A stretch of 64,000 nucleotides of DNA from Tillus elongatus. Its lineage: Eukaryota; Arthropoda; Insecta; Coleoptera; Cleridae. Under the pieces are notes generated by a model. The model did not search any database. It was not told where the DNA came from and saw nothing but the letters and a program-made list of their open reading frames with translations. This document shows positions 1 through 12,040 of this stretch, one piece after another. The DNA lies in assembly GCA_964006375.1 (NCBI GenBank), contig OZ023269.1:133106047-133170046 (forward strand). Direction: 5' to 3'. The translations under genes and the position numbers were made by a program. Position 1 is the stretch's first letter; every line of letters begins with the position of its first letter.

Positions 1-4
1 AGAA

Positions 5-954
5 GTCTGGACGCGGCAAGTAAATTATGGAAGTGAATTTTCATAAAAACGTTTTTAGTAGCAAGTATGTCTTATTAATGCGAGCAGGCATCAATTTGGT
101 CACCGGTATAACCTATATAACCTATATAGTAGAAACGATCTACCATATTTTATCAAAATAACTTATTGTTTGAAAATGTACACAAATTTCCCGAAAATAA
201 CCTTTAAATATTTCCGAGAAAACTCGTTTCCTAGCCGACGAACCTTAGGATAATAACAAATTGAGTTATCGAATTTTGAAGCATTTAATTAAAATTCGCT
301 ACCAAAACGCACTTACTGCGTCTCGTCTTTTTTTACAAACATGCATCATATTTCGATAAAAAAAATGCAAAAATGCAAAAAGGAACATAAAAAAATGGAG
401 GTATTACAACGACTTATGGGCCAGCCTGTTGTTGTCAAAATAATTTTATAAGATGCAGCTCAAGACACCCTATAAGTAACGTATACAATTTTCTCTCGTA
501 TCTTGCATAATAACAATTATATTGGGCTTTACCGTAGAAATGCGTCACCTTGTATATATGTAAAGAGAAAGTAAACCCAGATATGGATTCTAGAGGGCCT
601 AGTTTGCGCTCATTTGAAGAAATATTTTAAAAGTCGCGGTCTCCTCATTAACGAATTTTTTCTACGAAAATTTGCTAAAAATTATAGACCGTTAAACCAT
701 AAACTAAAACTACTGCCAAAGCATCAGAGAAAGGGTCTATTAGAAATGAATTTACTGAAAATATTATAGTAAAATGAAGGGCAATGATGGTTGAAGCTGA
801 AACTTAAGGGTTTGCAGAACACTCTTTACATAATCCATATTTCTTTCAGGTTCTTTGCTTAAATGTTGCCAATTTTGACGTTTCAAATCGCGTCTTTGAC
901 GCTTTAAGAACCTTTCTTTAAATGCCTATAAGTTTTTTGTGTAAATTTTGGTAC

Positions 955-1026
<72 letters not shown>

Positions 1027-1145
1027 GAAACTGACCCTGGATGTGGGTTCTAGGGGCCTAGTTTGCGCTCATTTGAGGAACTTTTTCTAAATTCAAGTCG
1101 GGATCTCCTCATTAGTGACTTTTTTAGAGAAAATTTTTAAAACAA
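5..1145 (+). repeat. TAC composite repeat, copy 1
   Basis: First copy of the dominant repeat family (TAC, for TA-cored). It opens with a 5' block of about 320 bp whose ends are inverted repeats: GGACGCGGCAAG at 10 and its complement near 310-325. Then come a middle block, a 3' module (570-680), a (TA)n array (956-1023) and a second 3' module ending in a degraded hairpin near 1140. The 3' module is recognised by CTGACCCTGGATGTGGGTTC and GCGCTCATTTGA. No coding potential. Short inverted repeats near both ends, a microsatellite core and a 3' terminal hairpin recall non-autonomous Helentron (HINE/DINE-1-like) elements. This class assignment is inference, and a MITE composite is the alternative. 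Compared with the copy at 33325, this copy carries an extra segment between two 3' modules, as unequal recombination would leave. Confidence 0.7.
956..1023. repeat. (TA)n microsatellite inside TAC copy 1
   Basis: Pure TA dinucleotide run of about 68 bp. It lies directly upstream of the 3' module of the surrounding TAC repeat, the standard position for this family. Confidence 0.95.
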
Positions 1146-1550
1146 TCACTTATGAAGCCACGGGAAAAGTCTACGACTGTATTAAATATGAAACGGTTTC
1201 AATAAGTTAGGGCAAGAACAAAGAACCAGATATGCTATTCAAATTGAATTAAGTTCTAAAAGTTTTAATCTCATCATCATATTAAATTATTTTTTTATAC
1301 AAAAACTCGCTAAAAAATTCATAATAAATAACAACAAGCTAACGGTAAAGTGAAATGAGACCAAAAAAAATTGATAAAAAGTAACTAATTAGGATTAGAA
1401 CTCCTCATATAGGACTCGATTATCAGATGTACAGAACAGCCCACTCGGCCACGTTCGACATGACATACAAGCAGGTATATCCGGTAGTATGTTAATTGTC
1501 TAACGTCTTTACTATTTACACCAAACAATTTTTATTAACAATGGCCATTT
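1146..1550 (+). repeat. Duplicated flank, partner of 33952-34385
   Basis: This non-coding stretch continues the homology between the left end of the window and 33.3-34.4 kb beyond the hairpin end of the TAC repeat. Shared landmarks include CACGGGAAAAGTCTACGACT, AACCAGATATGCTATT and GGTATATCCGGTAGTAT. Fragments of the same sequence flank the LINE at 19.4-20.4 kb. It is either a larger repeat containing TAC or an old segmental duplication. Confidence 0.7.
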
Positions 1551-1554
1551 TGCC

Positions 1555-2075
<521 letters not shown>

Positions 2076-2848
2076 TAAATATTTGAGTCAAGAAAAGGAA
2101 TTTATAGGAACTGAAAGTGGTTAGGAGATCAAAACGATGTTTTGCATACTTTAAGTCTGGCAATGTCTCAACGTTTTTAAGAGTTAATTTAACCCACTTT
2201 GCATTTTAATTAGAAATTCCATCGTAATTGTATTTGATAGTACCCAGCAAAAGATTGAAAAATAAAAAGCTGTTTGAGATTCCAATAAATATTTTATTAT
2301 GTACTTTGACTTCATTAAACTTTTGAGTGTAAACCGGGAGATAAAATCTGACCTTTCTGCTTTCTTAAATTTGAATAAGCGAGTTTTAAGTTTCGAATGA
2401 CTGGTTTTCAAATACTTCTTTTAAGTTAAAGTTCTTTATGTTGGCATTAAAGAAACGCTGTGATTCCTGATAACGAAGAACTTTTATGAAAATGTTTATT
2501 TTTTGTTATTATGTGACTTTAATACTATGAATGTTCAACGTTTTGGTATTTATATATCCGGAAATATTTGACTTTTTCGAATGCAAGAAAGTTTTTCTTT
2601 CTGTCTCTCCCATGTCGAAGAGAAATACTTTTTATGTGGGCTGGCATCTAACTTTCTAGTTGTTTATCGTATCGGATACTCGATCCACGTCAACTAAGTT
2701 ACAAGAACAGAAACAAAGTTTAAATAATGTTACGCAAGAGCCTATACAAAAAAAGACTATCTGTCTCCGGTATTTGTAAGGAGCTTCCTGGATTCTATTA
2801 AATGTAAAAGAATATTGTTTACTTTTCGAATGCTTCTAGTTTGGAAGG
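2076..2848. other. No recognised feature
   Basis: AT-rich unique-looking DNA. I see no gene, RNA or repeat boundary here. The open frame at 2184-2411 on the minus strand has no recognisable motif. Confidence 0.5.
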
Positions 2849-2865
2849 CTAGACTTATTCTCACC

Positions 2866-2930
2866 ATAATTAGAACCGCAGACCGGTTTCGCTCTAATTA
2901 GAGCTCATCAGTATGGTATACTAATTACAG
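2866..2930 (-). ncRNA. Hammerhead ribozyme-like motif (family B)
   Basis: Reading the minus strand there is CTGATGA (2905-2911), a perfect 5-bp hairpin GCTCT-AATT-AGAGC (2891-2904), then GAAAC (2886-2890). Stem III follows as ACCG, loop GTCTG, CGGT, and then T at 2874, giving a GUU cleavage triplet. The sequence just after the predicted cut (CTAATTA) is complementary to TAATTAG upstream of the core, so a stem I is possible. This matches the conserved hammerhead layout: core, stem II, GAAA, stem III, NUH. A related copy lies at 49980-50045. Self-cleavage is inferred, not shown. Confidence 0.6.
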
Positions 2931-3126
2931 CGAGAACACACCTATTATGGCTATAGTATACAGCCTCCTAGAACATTGTGAGATGTATGACAGGGTCGCC
3001 ATCTCCGTGCAGAACTAAGTATGTTGTCACAACAGCTCCAAATAACACAAAATGTTATAAAATAGAAATAAATTGTCAGCCCCGGCCCATTTCTTCCCAA
3101 ATATTGGGACAAGGTATGTAATATTT

Positions 3127-3188
3127 GTGTTCAACCCTAGGCCTCAGATAGATCTGATCAGATCTCTCTGAGGCCTAGGGTTGAACAC
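3127..3188. repeat. 62-bp near-perfect palindrome
   Basis: Arms GTGTTCAACCCTAGGCCTCAG (3127-3147, shown in part by its first bases GTGTTCAACCCTAGG) and its exact complement at 3168-3188 surround a self-complementary GATCTGATCAGATC centre. It would extrude as a hairpin. It sits just upstream of the LINE remains that start at 3189. Confidence 0.9.
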
Positions 3189-3314
3189 ACTGAGACCTCA
3201 CAGACGATCTCCGGCGAGATTTGGGGAGTAGGCAGATTGATGCCCCGTAATCGAGCTACAACAACCCAACCCACCTTTGTCCACCGCTCTCCCTATAGGA
3301 TAGGGGAACACCGA
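3189..3314 (+). repeat. LINE 3'-UTR-like piece upstream of RT fragment
   Basis: It shares TTGTCCACCGCTCT and a GGCAGATTGA motif with the 3' end of the LINE fragment at 4420-4455. It therefore looks like 3' UTR of the same family lying upstream of the reverse transcriptase piece, as in a head-to-tail arrangement or a second truncated copy. Confidence 0.45.
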
Positions 3315-4455
3315 GGTCCCTAATAAGCTGGGTGGGGAGCATGCTGGATGACAGGAGAGTTTTGCTGACCTTGAGGGGCCGGGGGCTGGACGTTGGGGTG
3401 ACGGGCTACTGTCCTCAGGGCAGCTGCCTTTCGCCCCATCTATGGTGTCTGGTCATGGACTGCCTCTTGGAGTGACTCTCTGAGAATGGCTTCTACGCCC
3501 AGGCGTAAGCTGATGATGGGCTGGTCTTAGTCACCGGAAAATTCCTCGGCGTCGTCTGTGAGTGCATGCAAGCTGCCTGTAGCATAATCGAAAGGTGGTG
3601 TTACAAACAGGGACTCTCCGTAAACCCGGCTAAGACGGAGATGATCCTATTTACCAAGAAGAGGAAGGTAGAGGGGTTCAGGGCTCCCGTGATGTTTGGA
3701 AAACCTTTAGCTTGAGTGCGGAAGGTCAAATATCTGGGGGTGATCCTGGACCCTAAACTAACATGGGGGTCGCGAATAGAACGAGTAGTGAGGAAGAGAG
3801 TAGCGACCCTCTGGCAGCTGCGTCGTGTAATATGGAGGACCTGGGGACTTAATCATCGGATCCTTCATTGGATCTACACTGCGATCGTCAGGCCGAGAAT
3901 CCTCTATGTGGCGTTGGTCTGGTGATGTGGTGTGAACCAAACTACCAGCAGGAAGCTGGCCAAACTCCAAAGTCTGGCAATCCTGGGTATCACAGGCGCT
4001 ACGAGGACGACACCCTCAGAGATAAAGCTGCCTGGCTACTCGGAAGGAATCGACCTACGCTTCGCCGCATCCTTGGGCTGCTGACAGGCCACTGCGCCCT
4101 TAGAAGACACCTCACATTGATAGGCGTAGAGAGGGATCCCATTTGACAGGATTGCTGCGAGGATGAAGAAACGTCCTACCACTACCTGTGTGAATGCGAG
4201 ACTTTTGGAAGTCTTCGAACAGAATTGTTCGGATCGAGGACTCAGCAGAGAAATCAGGTAAGTACCATCCAATTGAAGACCGTCACGGCCTTCATCTCGA
4301 GGTCGAGGCGGTTTGGCGACGGAACCGAGGAAGAGTAGAGCATGGTTGCTGGGGTTGGCAAAAAGGGCCCATTGTGGCATACTTGCTTGGCGTTGGCCTT
4401 CCCATCACTGCTACTACTACTTGTCCACCGCTCTAAGGGGTGGGCAGATTGAGGC
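3315..4455 (+). pseudogene. RNase H-class LINE fragment A (RT and C-terminal finger, broken)
   Basis: Remains of a non-LTR retrotransposon polyprotein that would copy element RNA at a nicked target. Seen in order: the RT block with CPQGSCLSPHLW (about 3410-3450); the catalytic YADD box, where the Tyr codon is a stop (TAA at 3506-3508, then Ala-Asp-Asp); the KYLGVILDPKLTW box in the open frame 3716-3925; and a C-terminal C-C-H-C finger around 4150-4200. The RNase H domain expected between RT and finger is missing, removed by a deletion near 3990-4020. Several in-frame stops make it dead. GC content is clearly higher than the surroundings. The clade (I/LOA/R1 neighbourhood) is not certain. Confidence 0.75.
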
Positions 4456-4535
4456 CTTAGAGTGTCCTTAAATATTTCCTTTACCTCTTTAAAATAGCTC
4501 CAAAACAGGAGCCGAAACGTCGAGTGCTAATAAAT

Positions 4536-4830
<295 letters not shown>

Positions 4831-5694
4831 AAGATCAAATATTTTGGCAAGCCTGGCCAAATTGGTAAAATACGAAACAGGGGATGGCTACAAAAAACGA
4901 CATCGCCTTTAGACGGTTATCAGCGCATTTTTCTCTCAGTTTTTCTTTGAAATGTGACATTTATCCAGTAAAAATTTTATGTATTGTCTAAGAACCATAT
5001 TAGAGTTTTAAATGACTGTTTAATTAATTTCGGGATTAAGCCATTTGTTTTGGATTGTAAGCTTGGTATTTCCTGTAATTGTCCATCTGAGATGGGGTGT
5101 ATTCGGAACGGATAATTATTCTAGATTAAACTTGTGCTGCAAACTGAGATAATATAAATTAACGCCTTCAGGCATCCATGAATAAAATACAATTCGCCTA
5201 GTGTATTTCAGAAGAACTGCGTTAATACTATAATGAGTTTCAAATCTTACTCTCTACATCTACTCTATATTCTAACCCAACTGTCTACCACATATAATCC
5301 ATTACATACTGAGTGATGCAATTTAACGTAGACAATGAATAATTAAATTGAAAATCAAATAAAAACTTGAAACAACTGTAACGTTTATCTGTCATGAATC
5401 CACAAATAGATATTATTCAAGCATTAATTCCGTGCGGCTGTAATATTCTTCTTGTAAAAATGTTTCACATCGACCTGTTGGGGGGAGTGTTGTTTTATTA
5501 TTTTCCAAAAAGTTTGGGTTTAATTGGATCCCAATTTTATGCTTTTTTCGTTAAAATTCATTTTTCTGTCTGAATAGTATTTTTTGTGTGTTTTAAAATG
5601 TAAGCGTAGTCTTGTTTGGATAGCTCTTTCTTTAAATACTTTATATACGATTCTCTTTTATTAATTTAATTATTAATTTTATCTCCTGTATATA

Positions 5695-5781
<87 letters not shown>

Positions 5782-6044
5782 TTGTAAATCCCCTTCGTCT
5801 TGTTAATAGCTTGGATGTGTTCGTTAGACAGTTTTGACACTCAATTACTTTGGGAAAAAAAATGCAAAAAACTGCTTGAAAACGCAATATTTTTTAAATT
5901 ACTAGAAGTATTAAACCAAAACAAGCACGCAGATATCATATATGTGGTCTTATCTACCAAATTGGAACTTAATCGGTACATTAAGTCTTGAGTTCACTAA
6001 ATAAAAAATAAATAATCTACGATATGGCCTAAAATTACCTCCGA
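4831..6044. other. No gene; contains (TA)n at 5697-5777
   Basis: AT-rich non-coding DNA. The only clear feature is an 80-bp TA array at 5697-5777, which is not flanked by TAC modules. Open frames crossing it are low-complexity artefacts. Confidence 0.6.
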
Positions 6045-6512
6045 TTGGATACCTAGAAGGTTAGACAAGGTCAAACAGATGAATCAGGGTTCCGCTGCCA
6101 TTGCAAACAAAATCTCCAAATAAAGCTTTAATCGGACAGGCTACGAAAGTATGTCACAATAAACAATCAGCGGGATTGCCATTTGCGACAACTCATTTTA
6201 ATCTGAAGATTGAAAAATGTTAATAAATAAAAATTTCAATAAAAGTGATTACATTTGTTTAAAAGCAATCTAGAACTGCGTTTTGTTATGTATAAATATT
6301 AAGCTTCATATTTCCACGGTTTTTAAAAGCCATCTCCCTCCCCTACTGTAATCTGAGAACACCACTATTTGTCAGTTGTTGACTGACAGGAGTCATGAGA
6401 GAAACGTGCGCGTTCTAAGCATAACCTCTAAACTACCAGACGTCATTAACAAACAACAAGAAGAAGAATATAACCTCGAAATCGACTCTGCTAATACCTT
6501 AGAATCTTACAA
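6045..6512 (+). repeat. Unclassified dispersed repeat X, copy 1
   Basis: About 460 bp that reappears in reverse orientation at 51285-51735. Shared landmarks are CAGGGTTCC, GCAAACAAAATCTCCAAAT, CCATCTCC, GACAGGAG and CTCGAA..CGACTC.GCTAAT. No coding frame, terminal repeats or poly(A) tail can be seen, so the class is unknown. Confidence 0.65.
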
Positions 6513-6540
6513 TATAAAATAAAGACCTATATTCTTAGGT

Positions 6541-7995
6541 CTTAGCCACTCAAAAGCCCTGGTTCTCTAAATCCTGTGACAAGGCCAGACTTGAAAAGGT
6601 CAAAGCTCACAAAACGCTTCTACACAATTCCAGTCAAGAAAACCGTCAAGCATTTAACGACGCAAGAAACCGCTATGTCCGCATTCTTTCTGAGGCAAAA
6701 ACTCGTTTAATAACCACATCAAAAACAGAGTCCTCTTAAGCTTCACGGACAGCAAACCCTTCTGGACTCTTGCTAAATCTATTGAGAATAATTTCTGCAA
6801 GAGCACGTTCCCACATCTTGTCTCAGGGGATGAAATTGTTTCTACCGCCCTGGGCAAGGCTGAACTTTTTGCCTCGTTGTTCGCCGGCAATTCTACTCTC
6901 AACTCACCTCCAAATGTTCAACCACCAACAGTCCCCAATGTCGCGCATAAAATGACGGATATCATTTTCAAAACTAAAAAGGTACGAAAGATGCTCTCTT
7001 CTCTTAATACCAGGAAAGCCTCTGGCCTTGACGAGATCCCAGCAATTGTTCTCAAAAAATGCGCACCAGAACTTGCTCCTATCCTGACTCGTCTGTTTCA
7101 GACATCTTACAACAGAGGCATATTCCCTAGTAACTGGAAAACTGCTCGAGTACAACCCGTCCCCAAAAAAGGATCCAAAGCGCTTCCTAGCAACTACAGA
7201 CCTATTTCTTTCCTTTCAGTCCTCTCTAAGGTGATGAAAAAGTATATAAACACCGAATTACTAAAATTTCTTGAAAAACACAGCCTAATACACGACAGGC
7301 AGTATGGATTCTGTCAACGTAGATCAACTGCCGACCTCCTTTCCTTTGTCACCCATTCTTGGCACAAGCCTATGGAATTACATGGTGAATCCCAGATTGT
7401 CGCTTAAGACATATCCAAAGCATTCGACCAGGTCTGGCACGCAGCGCTGCTTAATAGACTTCCGGCCTATGGCCTTCCACCAAAACTCTGTACCTGGACA
7501 GCAAATTTCCTTTCCAACCGGAGCCTTTCTTGGGGGATGCTGCCGCTTCTACACTCGCTATCCTGGACTCCATTCAGAAGAGAGCTATACGTCTCAACCG
7601 TGACCCTACCCTCACCCAAAGGCTGCCATTCGTTGCCCACCAACATGCCGTTGGTGACCTCTCTCTCTTTTTTTTATAGGTATCTGCACGGGCACTGCTC
7701 AGAGGAGCTTTCTTCCATAGTTCCTCCACCTGCTGCCCCCAGCAGATCTACCAGCGGAACAGAGCGAATGCACCCTTTTACTGTCCAGGTCACCAGACCT
7801 AGAACATCTTGTTATGTCCGCTCTTTTGTCCCGAGGACTTCCAAGTTGTGGAATTCATTGCCGGCGCATGTTTTTCCTTCTCCTCCGAACCTACAAACCT
7901 TCAAGTCCAGAATTAACTAGTTGCCTCTTTCCTCCTTGTCTACACTCACGGTACGATAGTATTCATGCTGTAAGCCCTTGTGGTGTGTTGTTGAA
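6541..7995 (+). pseudogene. Jockey-like LINE, copy B1 (5'-truncated, internally deleted)
   Basis: Fragment of a Jockey-like non-LTR retrotransposon ORF2. It starts in the linker between endonuclease and RT (KPWFSKSCDKARLEKVKAHK in another frame). It continues into the RT amino half in the frame 6877-7407, with the blocks KASGLDEIPAIVLKK and NYRPISFLSVLSKVM and the QYGF/RRSTADLLSF box. A TAA at about 7405 ends that frame just before the DISKAFDQVW block. Compared with copy B3, about 650-670 bp including the YADD catalytic box are deleted at about 7525, joining the CNWTANFLSN block to the C-terminal SIQKRAIRL block. The C-terminal tail (FVPRTSKLWNSLP) and the 3' end with the marker GTGGTGTGTTGTTGAAAT (about 7980-8000) are present. 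Non-functional. Confidence 0.85.
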
Positions 7996-8144
7996 ATTAA
8001 AGGTTAATACAAACAGGAGTAGGTAAACAATAATCCAACTTAATTTTACCTAACATTAACAAATGCCTTCGACCGTCGACTGTGGTATAATATTATGATA
8101 CTGTTTTACTAAACAATAATAGTGAATATGTTTAAAAGAGTTTA

Positions 8145-8835
8145 GTTGCAGTAAGTGCGTTGTGGTAGCGAATTTTCGTAAAAATATTTCAAATGGTGAT
8201 AACTCTATTTCCCAGCATACTAGAATCTTCGGTTTTGATACATAGTAAGACCCAGCGTGTGTACTAAATTTAAAAAATAGCTACAAATTTGTTTTAAAAA
8301 GCATATTTTGTTATTTTGTCTGCAGAAACTGGTTCGATTGCGTTGACGAAAAGGGATCATCCAAGCGATTAATAGAGAAAAATAGATGCCACGTTTATAA
8401 TTTGGCAGGTACATTCCCTCTGTAAATCAAAATTAAATTTTCGGTAAATTTGCAGTTTAGCACAAGGGTGACTTTTAGAAACAAATACAGAAAGATGCTT
8501 AGAACTCTTTCTGGATGCATATACCACAAGAAAAATTTTCTGCCAACAGCCCCCAAGAAAGTTACGGGACCAGGGGTTAATAGGGGTGCTGGGCGGGGAA
8601 GAAGATAAAAGAGAAATGTGAGCGGAAAGTGTGAAAAAATCAGCTTAGTTGGCCCTCTATAAGCTGCCTTTATCCCATTTTGCAGCTATACTTCCTTAAA
8701 ATCCTGTTTACTCCGCGCAGAACCCCTATTCACCGCAGGTCCCGCAACTTTCTTGGGGGTTGGCCTCAGGAAGTTTTCTTGTTTACATTGTTCTTTTTCA
8801 TGCATTGAGGGTGTTTGTAGGCATGCAGAAGGATA
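8145..8835 (+). repeat. Foldback repeat Y, copy 1
   Basis: It opens like a TAC 5' end (GCAGTAAGTGCGTTGTGG) but has a different body. A second, diverged copy lies inverted at 50135-50840. Inside it, the segment around 8540-8595 (CCCCCAAGAAAGTTACGGGA) is repeated in inverted orientation at about 8712-8770 (GCAACTTTCTTGGGGG), so the right part can fold back on itself. No coding potential seen. Confidence 0.65.
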
Positions 8836-9945
8836 AGCAAAATATTTGAACGAAAATTCGCTAAGACCTGGTATAAAATGTAGGTGAGTTTTTGTATTTT
8901 GCTGGTTCTTGTACCTATAAACGTTAACTGCTTTAGACTGCACATTTTTAACGTCGTATTGCTGCGAGCGTGTATATTTTTCTACTTTCTATTTAGCGAA
9001 TTCGGGAACAAAGAAAGCGGTGGTAACTAATGATTTTCCGAGAGCAATTGATTACAAGGGAAAAAACGAAAATCTTAATAACACCACAATATGTTTCTAA
9101 GCGAGTGGAGTAAATTTAAAAGGGCCCAAATGTGAACAGAAGTGTCGCACAAAGAAAGTAATAGAGAATTTTGTCAGGTCGCTTATGCACAAAGCTTTGC
9201 TGCACATAACTATCAAGAGTTTTCCAGTTCCCATCCAGAATTAAACTCTATCGCTGCGTTATTTTCTTTTTTCTTTCTTGCTACCGCGAAATGAACGCGC
9301 GGAATGCTAATTTAACCCTGTGCCCTGTTCACTGTGCTTTGTTTATATTCACCTAAGCTACTAACTTTGCGTGTTTTACATTTAGCTTTAATAATTCTGG
9401 AGCGCTGAAATACTAAAAACTGAAGCTGGAAAAATTAAAGGTGGTTAATTATGTAAACATATTTTATATTCAGCCGAACTGCTCACAAAAAAATAATGAA
9501 CTACATTAAACTTAATTTTCTTTCATTTTGTCCTGTGTTTCGGCAGATGAAAGAAAACCCTGGCTAAACAAAAATCCGCACAAGCAGGCAGGTGCTTTCA
9601 AATAATTCCAATGAACTTTTATTTAAAGATTTTCTTATTCGGATACTACAACTTTAAAACTTAAAAAAAAATCAAATTAGAAGAAACTGAAGCCGCTAGA
9701 GCTCATTTAAAATAATTGCGGGAAAATCTATGTTTGGCAAACGCGGAGCTCATTTTCAATGTCTGTTTTAATTAATACAAGTATGCATGGCAAAGCGGTG
9801 CTGAACGAAGTATTATTATTATTATTATCATCACTATTATTATTACATTATTAAGCAACGTCGACTCGTATTTTTGCTGCACCGACGAGGTAGCCACTCA
9901 TATTTGCATTACACAAGTTGTAAGATATACTTAGGTTATCAAGTT
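8836..9945. other. No recognised gene; short (ATT)n at 9811-9860
   Basis: AT-rich non-coding DNA. An imperfect ATT trinucleotide run at 9811-9860 is the only local structure I can identify. Confidence 0.55.
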
Positions 9946-10040
9946 TAAGTGAATTTTCTTTTAAAAGTTCACTAATGTGGAATCTCGACTTTTAAATTTT
10001 GAAAAAATTTCTTTAAATAAGCTTCAAGTAAGCATACAAT
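9946..10040 (-). repeat. TAC 3' module fragment
   Basis: The terminal hairpin (GTGAATTTTC at 9951, AAAGTTCACTAA) and the adjoining module up to about 10040 are present in reverse orientation. The rest of the repeat is missing. Confidence 0.6.
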
Positions 10041-10213
10041 GGACGAAGAAATATCTCTGCTGCCTGCGTGGATTAGAACAAGGCATTTTATTGAGTTCCG
10101 CACGGATGGCTTATAAGTGAGCTTAAGATTTATAAGATCGATACTTACATCCTGAAGTTCCTTACACACACAATGTTTACCTGGAGAACAAAAATCAGTT
10201 ACGGGTACAAACA

Positions 10214-11490
10214 GGTGATAACATCGTAACCAGCACGATACCAGTTAGAAGAAGTACATCTCAAGGCGACTTGCTAAGCTCATTTTGGTTCTGCCTCCCA
10301 TTGAATCCACTATCAAACCGCCTGAACTCCACCAGATATGGCTTCGGTATACAAAGCAATGACAGGGTGCAAATGAAGCGAAATCATCTTCTGTATATGG
10401 AGGATCTTAAGCTGATGGATTCTACAAAGAACCGTCTAGAATAACTTCTTAAAATCGTGGTGGGGTTTTCCAGAGATATTGACGTGCGGTTTAGGCTTGA
10501 CAAATGTCGCATCTTATGTGTAGTGAGAGGGAAGATACAACCAGGTGTATATGAAATGCAGAACGGCCAGCAAATTGCCCTGATGGATGTAGAGAAAAGT
10601 GTTATAAATACCTGGGAATACAGCAAGCGAGGAAAATAAACCAGTCGGTAATGAAGAAAGATATGACAAATTAGTTTACGAAACGAGTAAAGCAGGTGGT
10701 GCGATCACATCTTAACGGCAAGAACCTGACTAAAGCTCTGAATATATATGCATGTTCTGCACTTAGCTATTCATTTGGGATTGTAAGCTGGAGTAAAACT
10801 GACATCAAAAATCTAGAACGGAAGGTGCGAACACTCCTAACAAAATTTAAAAACATCACCCCTGCCGTGATATCGACCGAATAACCCTACCTAGACACCA
10901 AGGTGGAAGAGGAGTGTTGGATATTGCTAAACAGTTAGACCAACAGATCATTCCACCAGCGGGTTGTTACTTCTGAACTACACCGTGCTATATGCAAGGC
11001 AGATGATTCAACGCCGCTACAACTAAAAGACAGTGAAATACAAAGTCACAATCGAACTGATCCGGACAAGCTGCAATCTTGGATGCACAATCCTCTTCAT
11101 GGGCGACATCTGAATGAGACCTCCCAGACACATGTCGACAAATTGGCCTCGAATTACTGGTTGGTGTCCGGACTGGTGTTTCCAGAGATAGAGGGGTTTT
11201 AGCTGGTCATACAAGATCAGGTCATCAACAAGAAACTACCTGAAGTATGTAGTTGGAGATAATTCAGTCCAAGAGAACAAATGTAGATTTGGGTGTCACT
11301 CATCAGAGACTATTCAGCACATCACCGGAGCATGTCAAGCGTTTGCCGCAACAGTATATAAATAGAGGCACGACGCAGTTGTGAAAATAGTTCATCAAGA
11401 ACTGGCTCTGAAACTAGGATTTGTGAATCTTAGTAAAGTGTCCTATAGATACACTTCTGAGCGTGTTCTAGAAAACTCAGGTGCTCACAT
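10214..11490 (+). pseudogene. R4/R2-group LINE fragment (RT to C-terminal finger)
   Basis: Remains of a non-LTR retrotransposon of the R2/R4 type. RT blocks: TSQGDLLS-FWFCLPLNPLS (about 10260-10310), then the catalytic box as Tyr-Met-Glu-Asp (10394-10405), where an Asp is expected in place of Glu. FRLDKCRILCVVRGK follows (about 10490-10540), then SYKYLGIQQ across a frame change near 10610. The downstream C-terminal region has a CCHC-type finger (CHSSETIQHITGACQ, about 11295-11340) followed by an HDAVVKIVHQELALKLG block, typical of the R2/R4 C-terminus. Many stops and frameshifts. The Asp-to-Glu change and the stops indicate a dead copy. Confidence 0.7.
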
Positions 11491-11714
11491 GTTACTTTGG
11501 CTTCATGTCACTGTTCGCCGAGGAAATGCAAAATGCAAAAATGAAAGAAAGCTGTGCTCACTGTAACTGATAAAGTAATACCCTATACATATTTCCGTTT
11601 GAACACTGCAATTGAAGGTGACACAACAACACTGGTACACTTAATTATTATATGTGCACAATTATATGTAAAAATAACGTTTAAATAACTGTTTTCTATA
11701 TATGTGTTTGTATG

Positions 11715-12040
11715 TATGTATTACACCGATAATTCAAAAACTAATGAGGCGATTTTAATGAAATTTGGCAGATCCATTCCTTTTGTAAGTGACTTGGATA
11801 AGTTCGCTAGCCAGAAAAAGTGGACTAGGTCTTCCAGGAAAATTTTGGGTTTTCTTTCGAAAAAAAATGTATCTATGACACAAAATTTGGTACGTAGGTT
11901 TTTGTTATAAAAACTAAACTATGTACCAAAATTTAGCTTTGCATGTTACAAGGAAAAAAATTGATGGGTGTTTAAGTAAAAAAATGTTTGATGCCAGATC
12001 ATTTCTATGAAATTTCACTACCATACCGCACTTGCGACCA
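11715..12040 (-). repeat. TAC repeat, short reverse copy
   Basis: It contains, in reverse orientation, the block that normally precedes the (TA)n array (ACACCGATAATTCAAAAACT at 11725; CGCTAGCCAGGAAAA-like sequence at about 11800). It ends in the 5' terminus CACTACCATACCGCACTTGC near 12015-12035. The microsatellite and 3' hairpin are absent. Confidence 0.6.

Noticed and set aside
4481..4525. Third hammerhead-like motif (GCTCC-AAAACA-GGAGC then CGAAACGTCGAG)
   Set aside because: Stem II and GAAAC fit, but there is no CTGATGA-like box upstream and no NUH triplet at the right distance.
9811..9860. CRISPR-like or satellite array
   Set aside because: It is an imperfect ATT trinucleotide run. No CRISPR or longer satellite array exists in the window.
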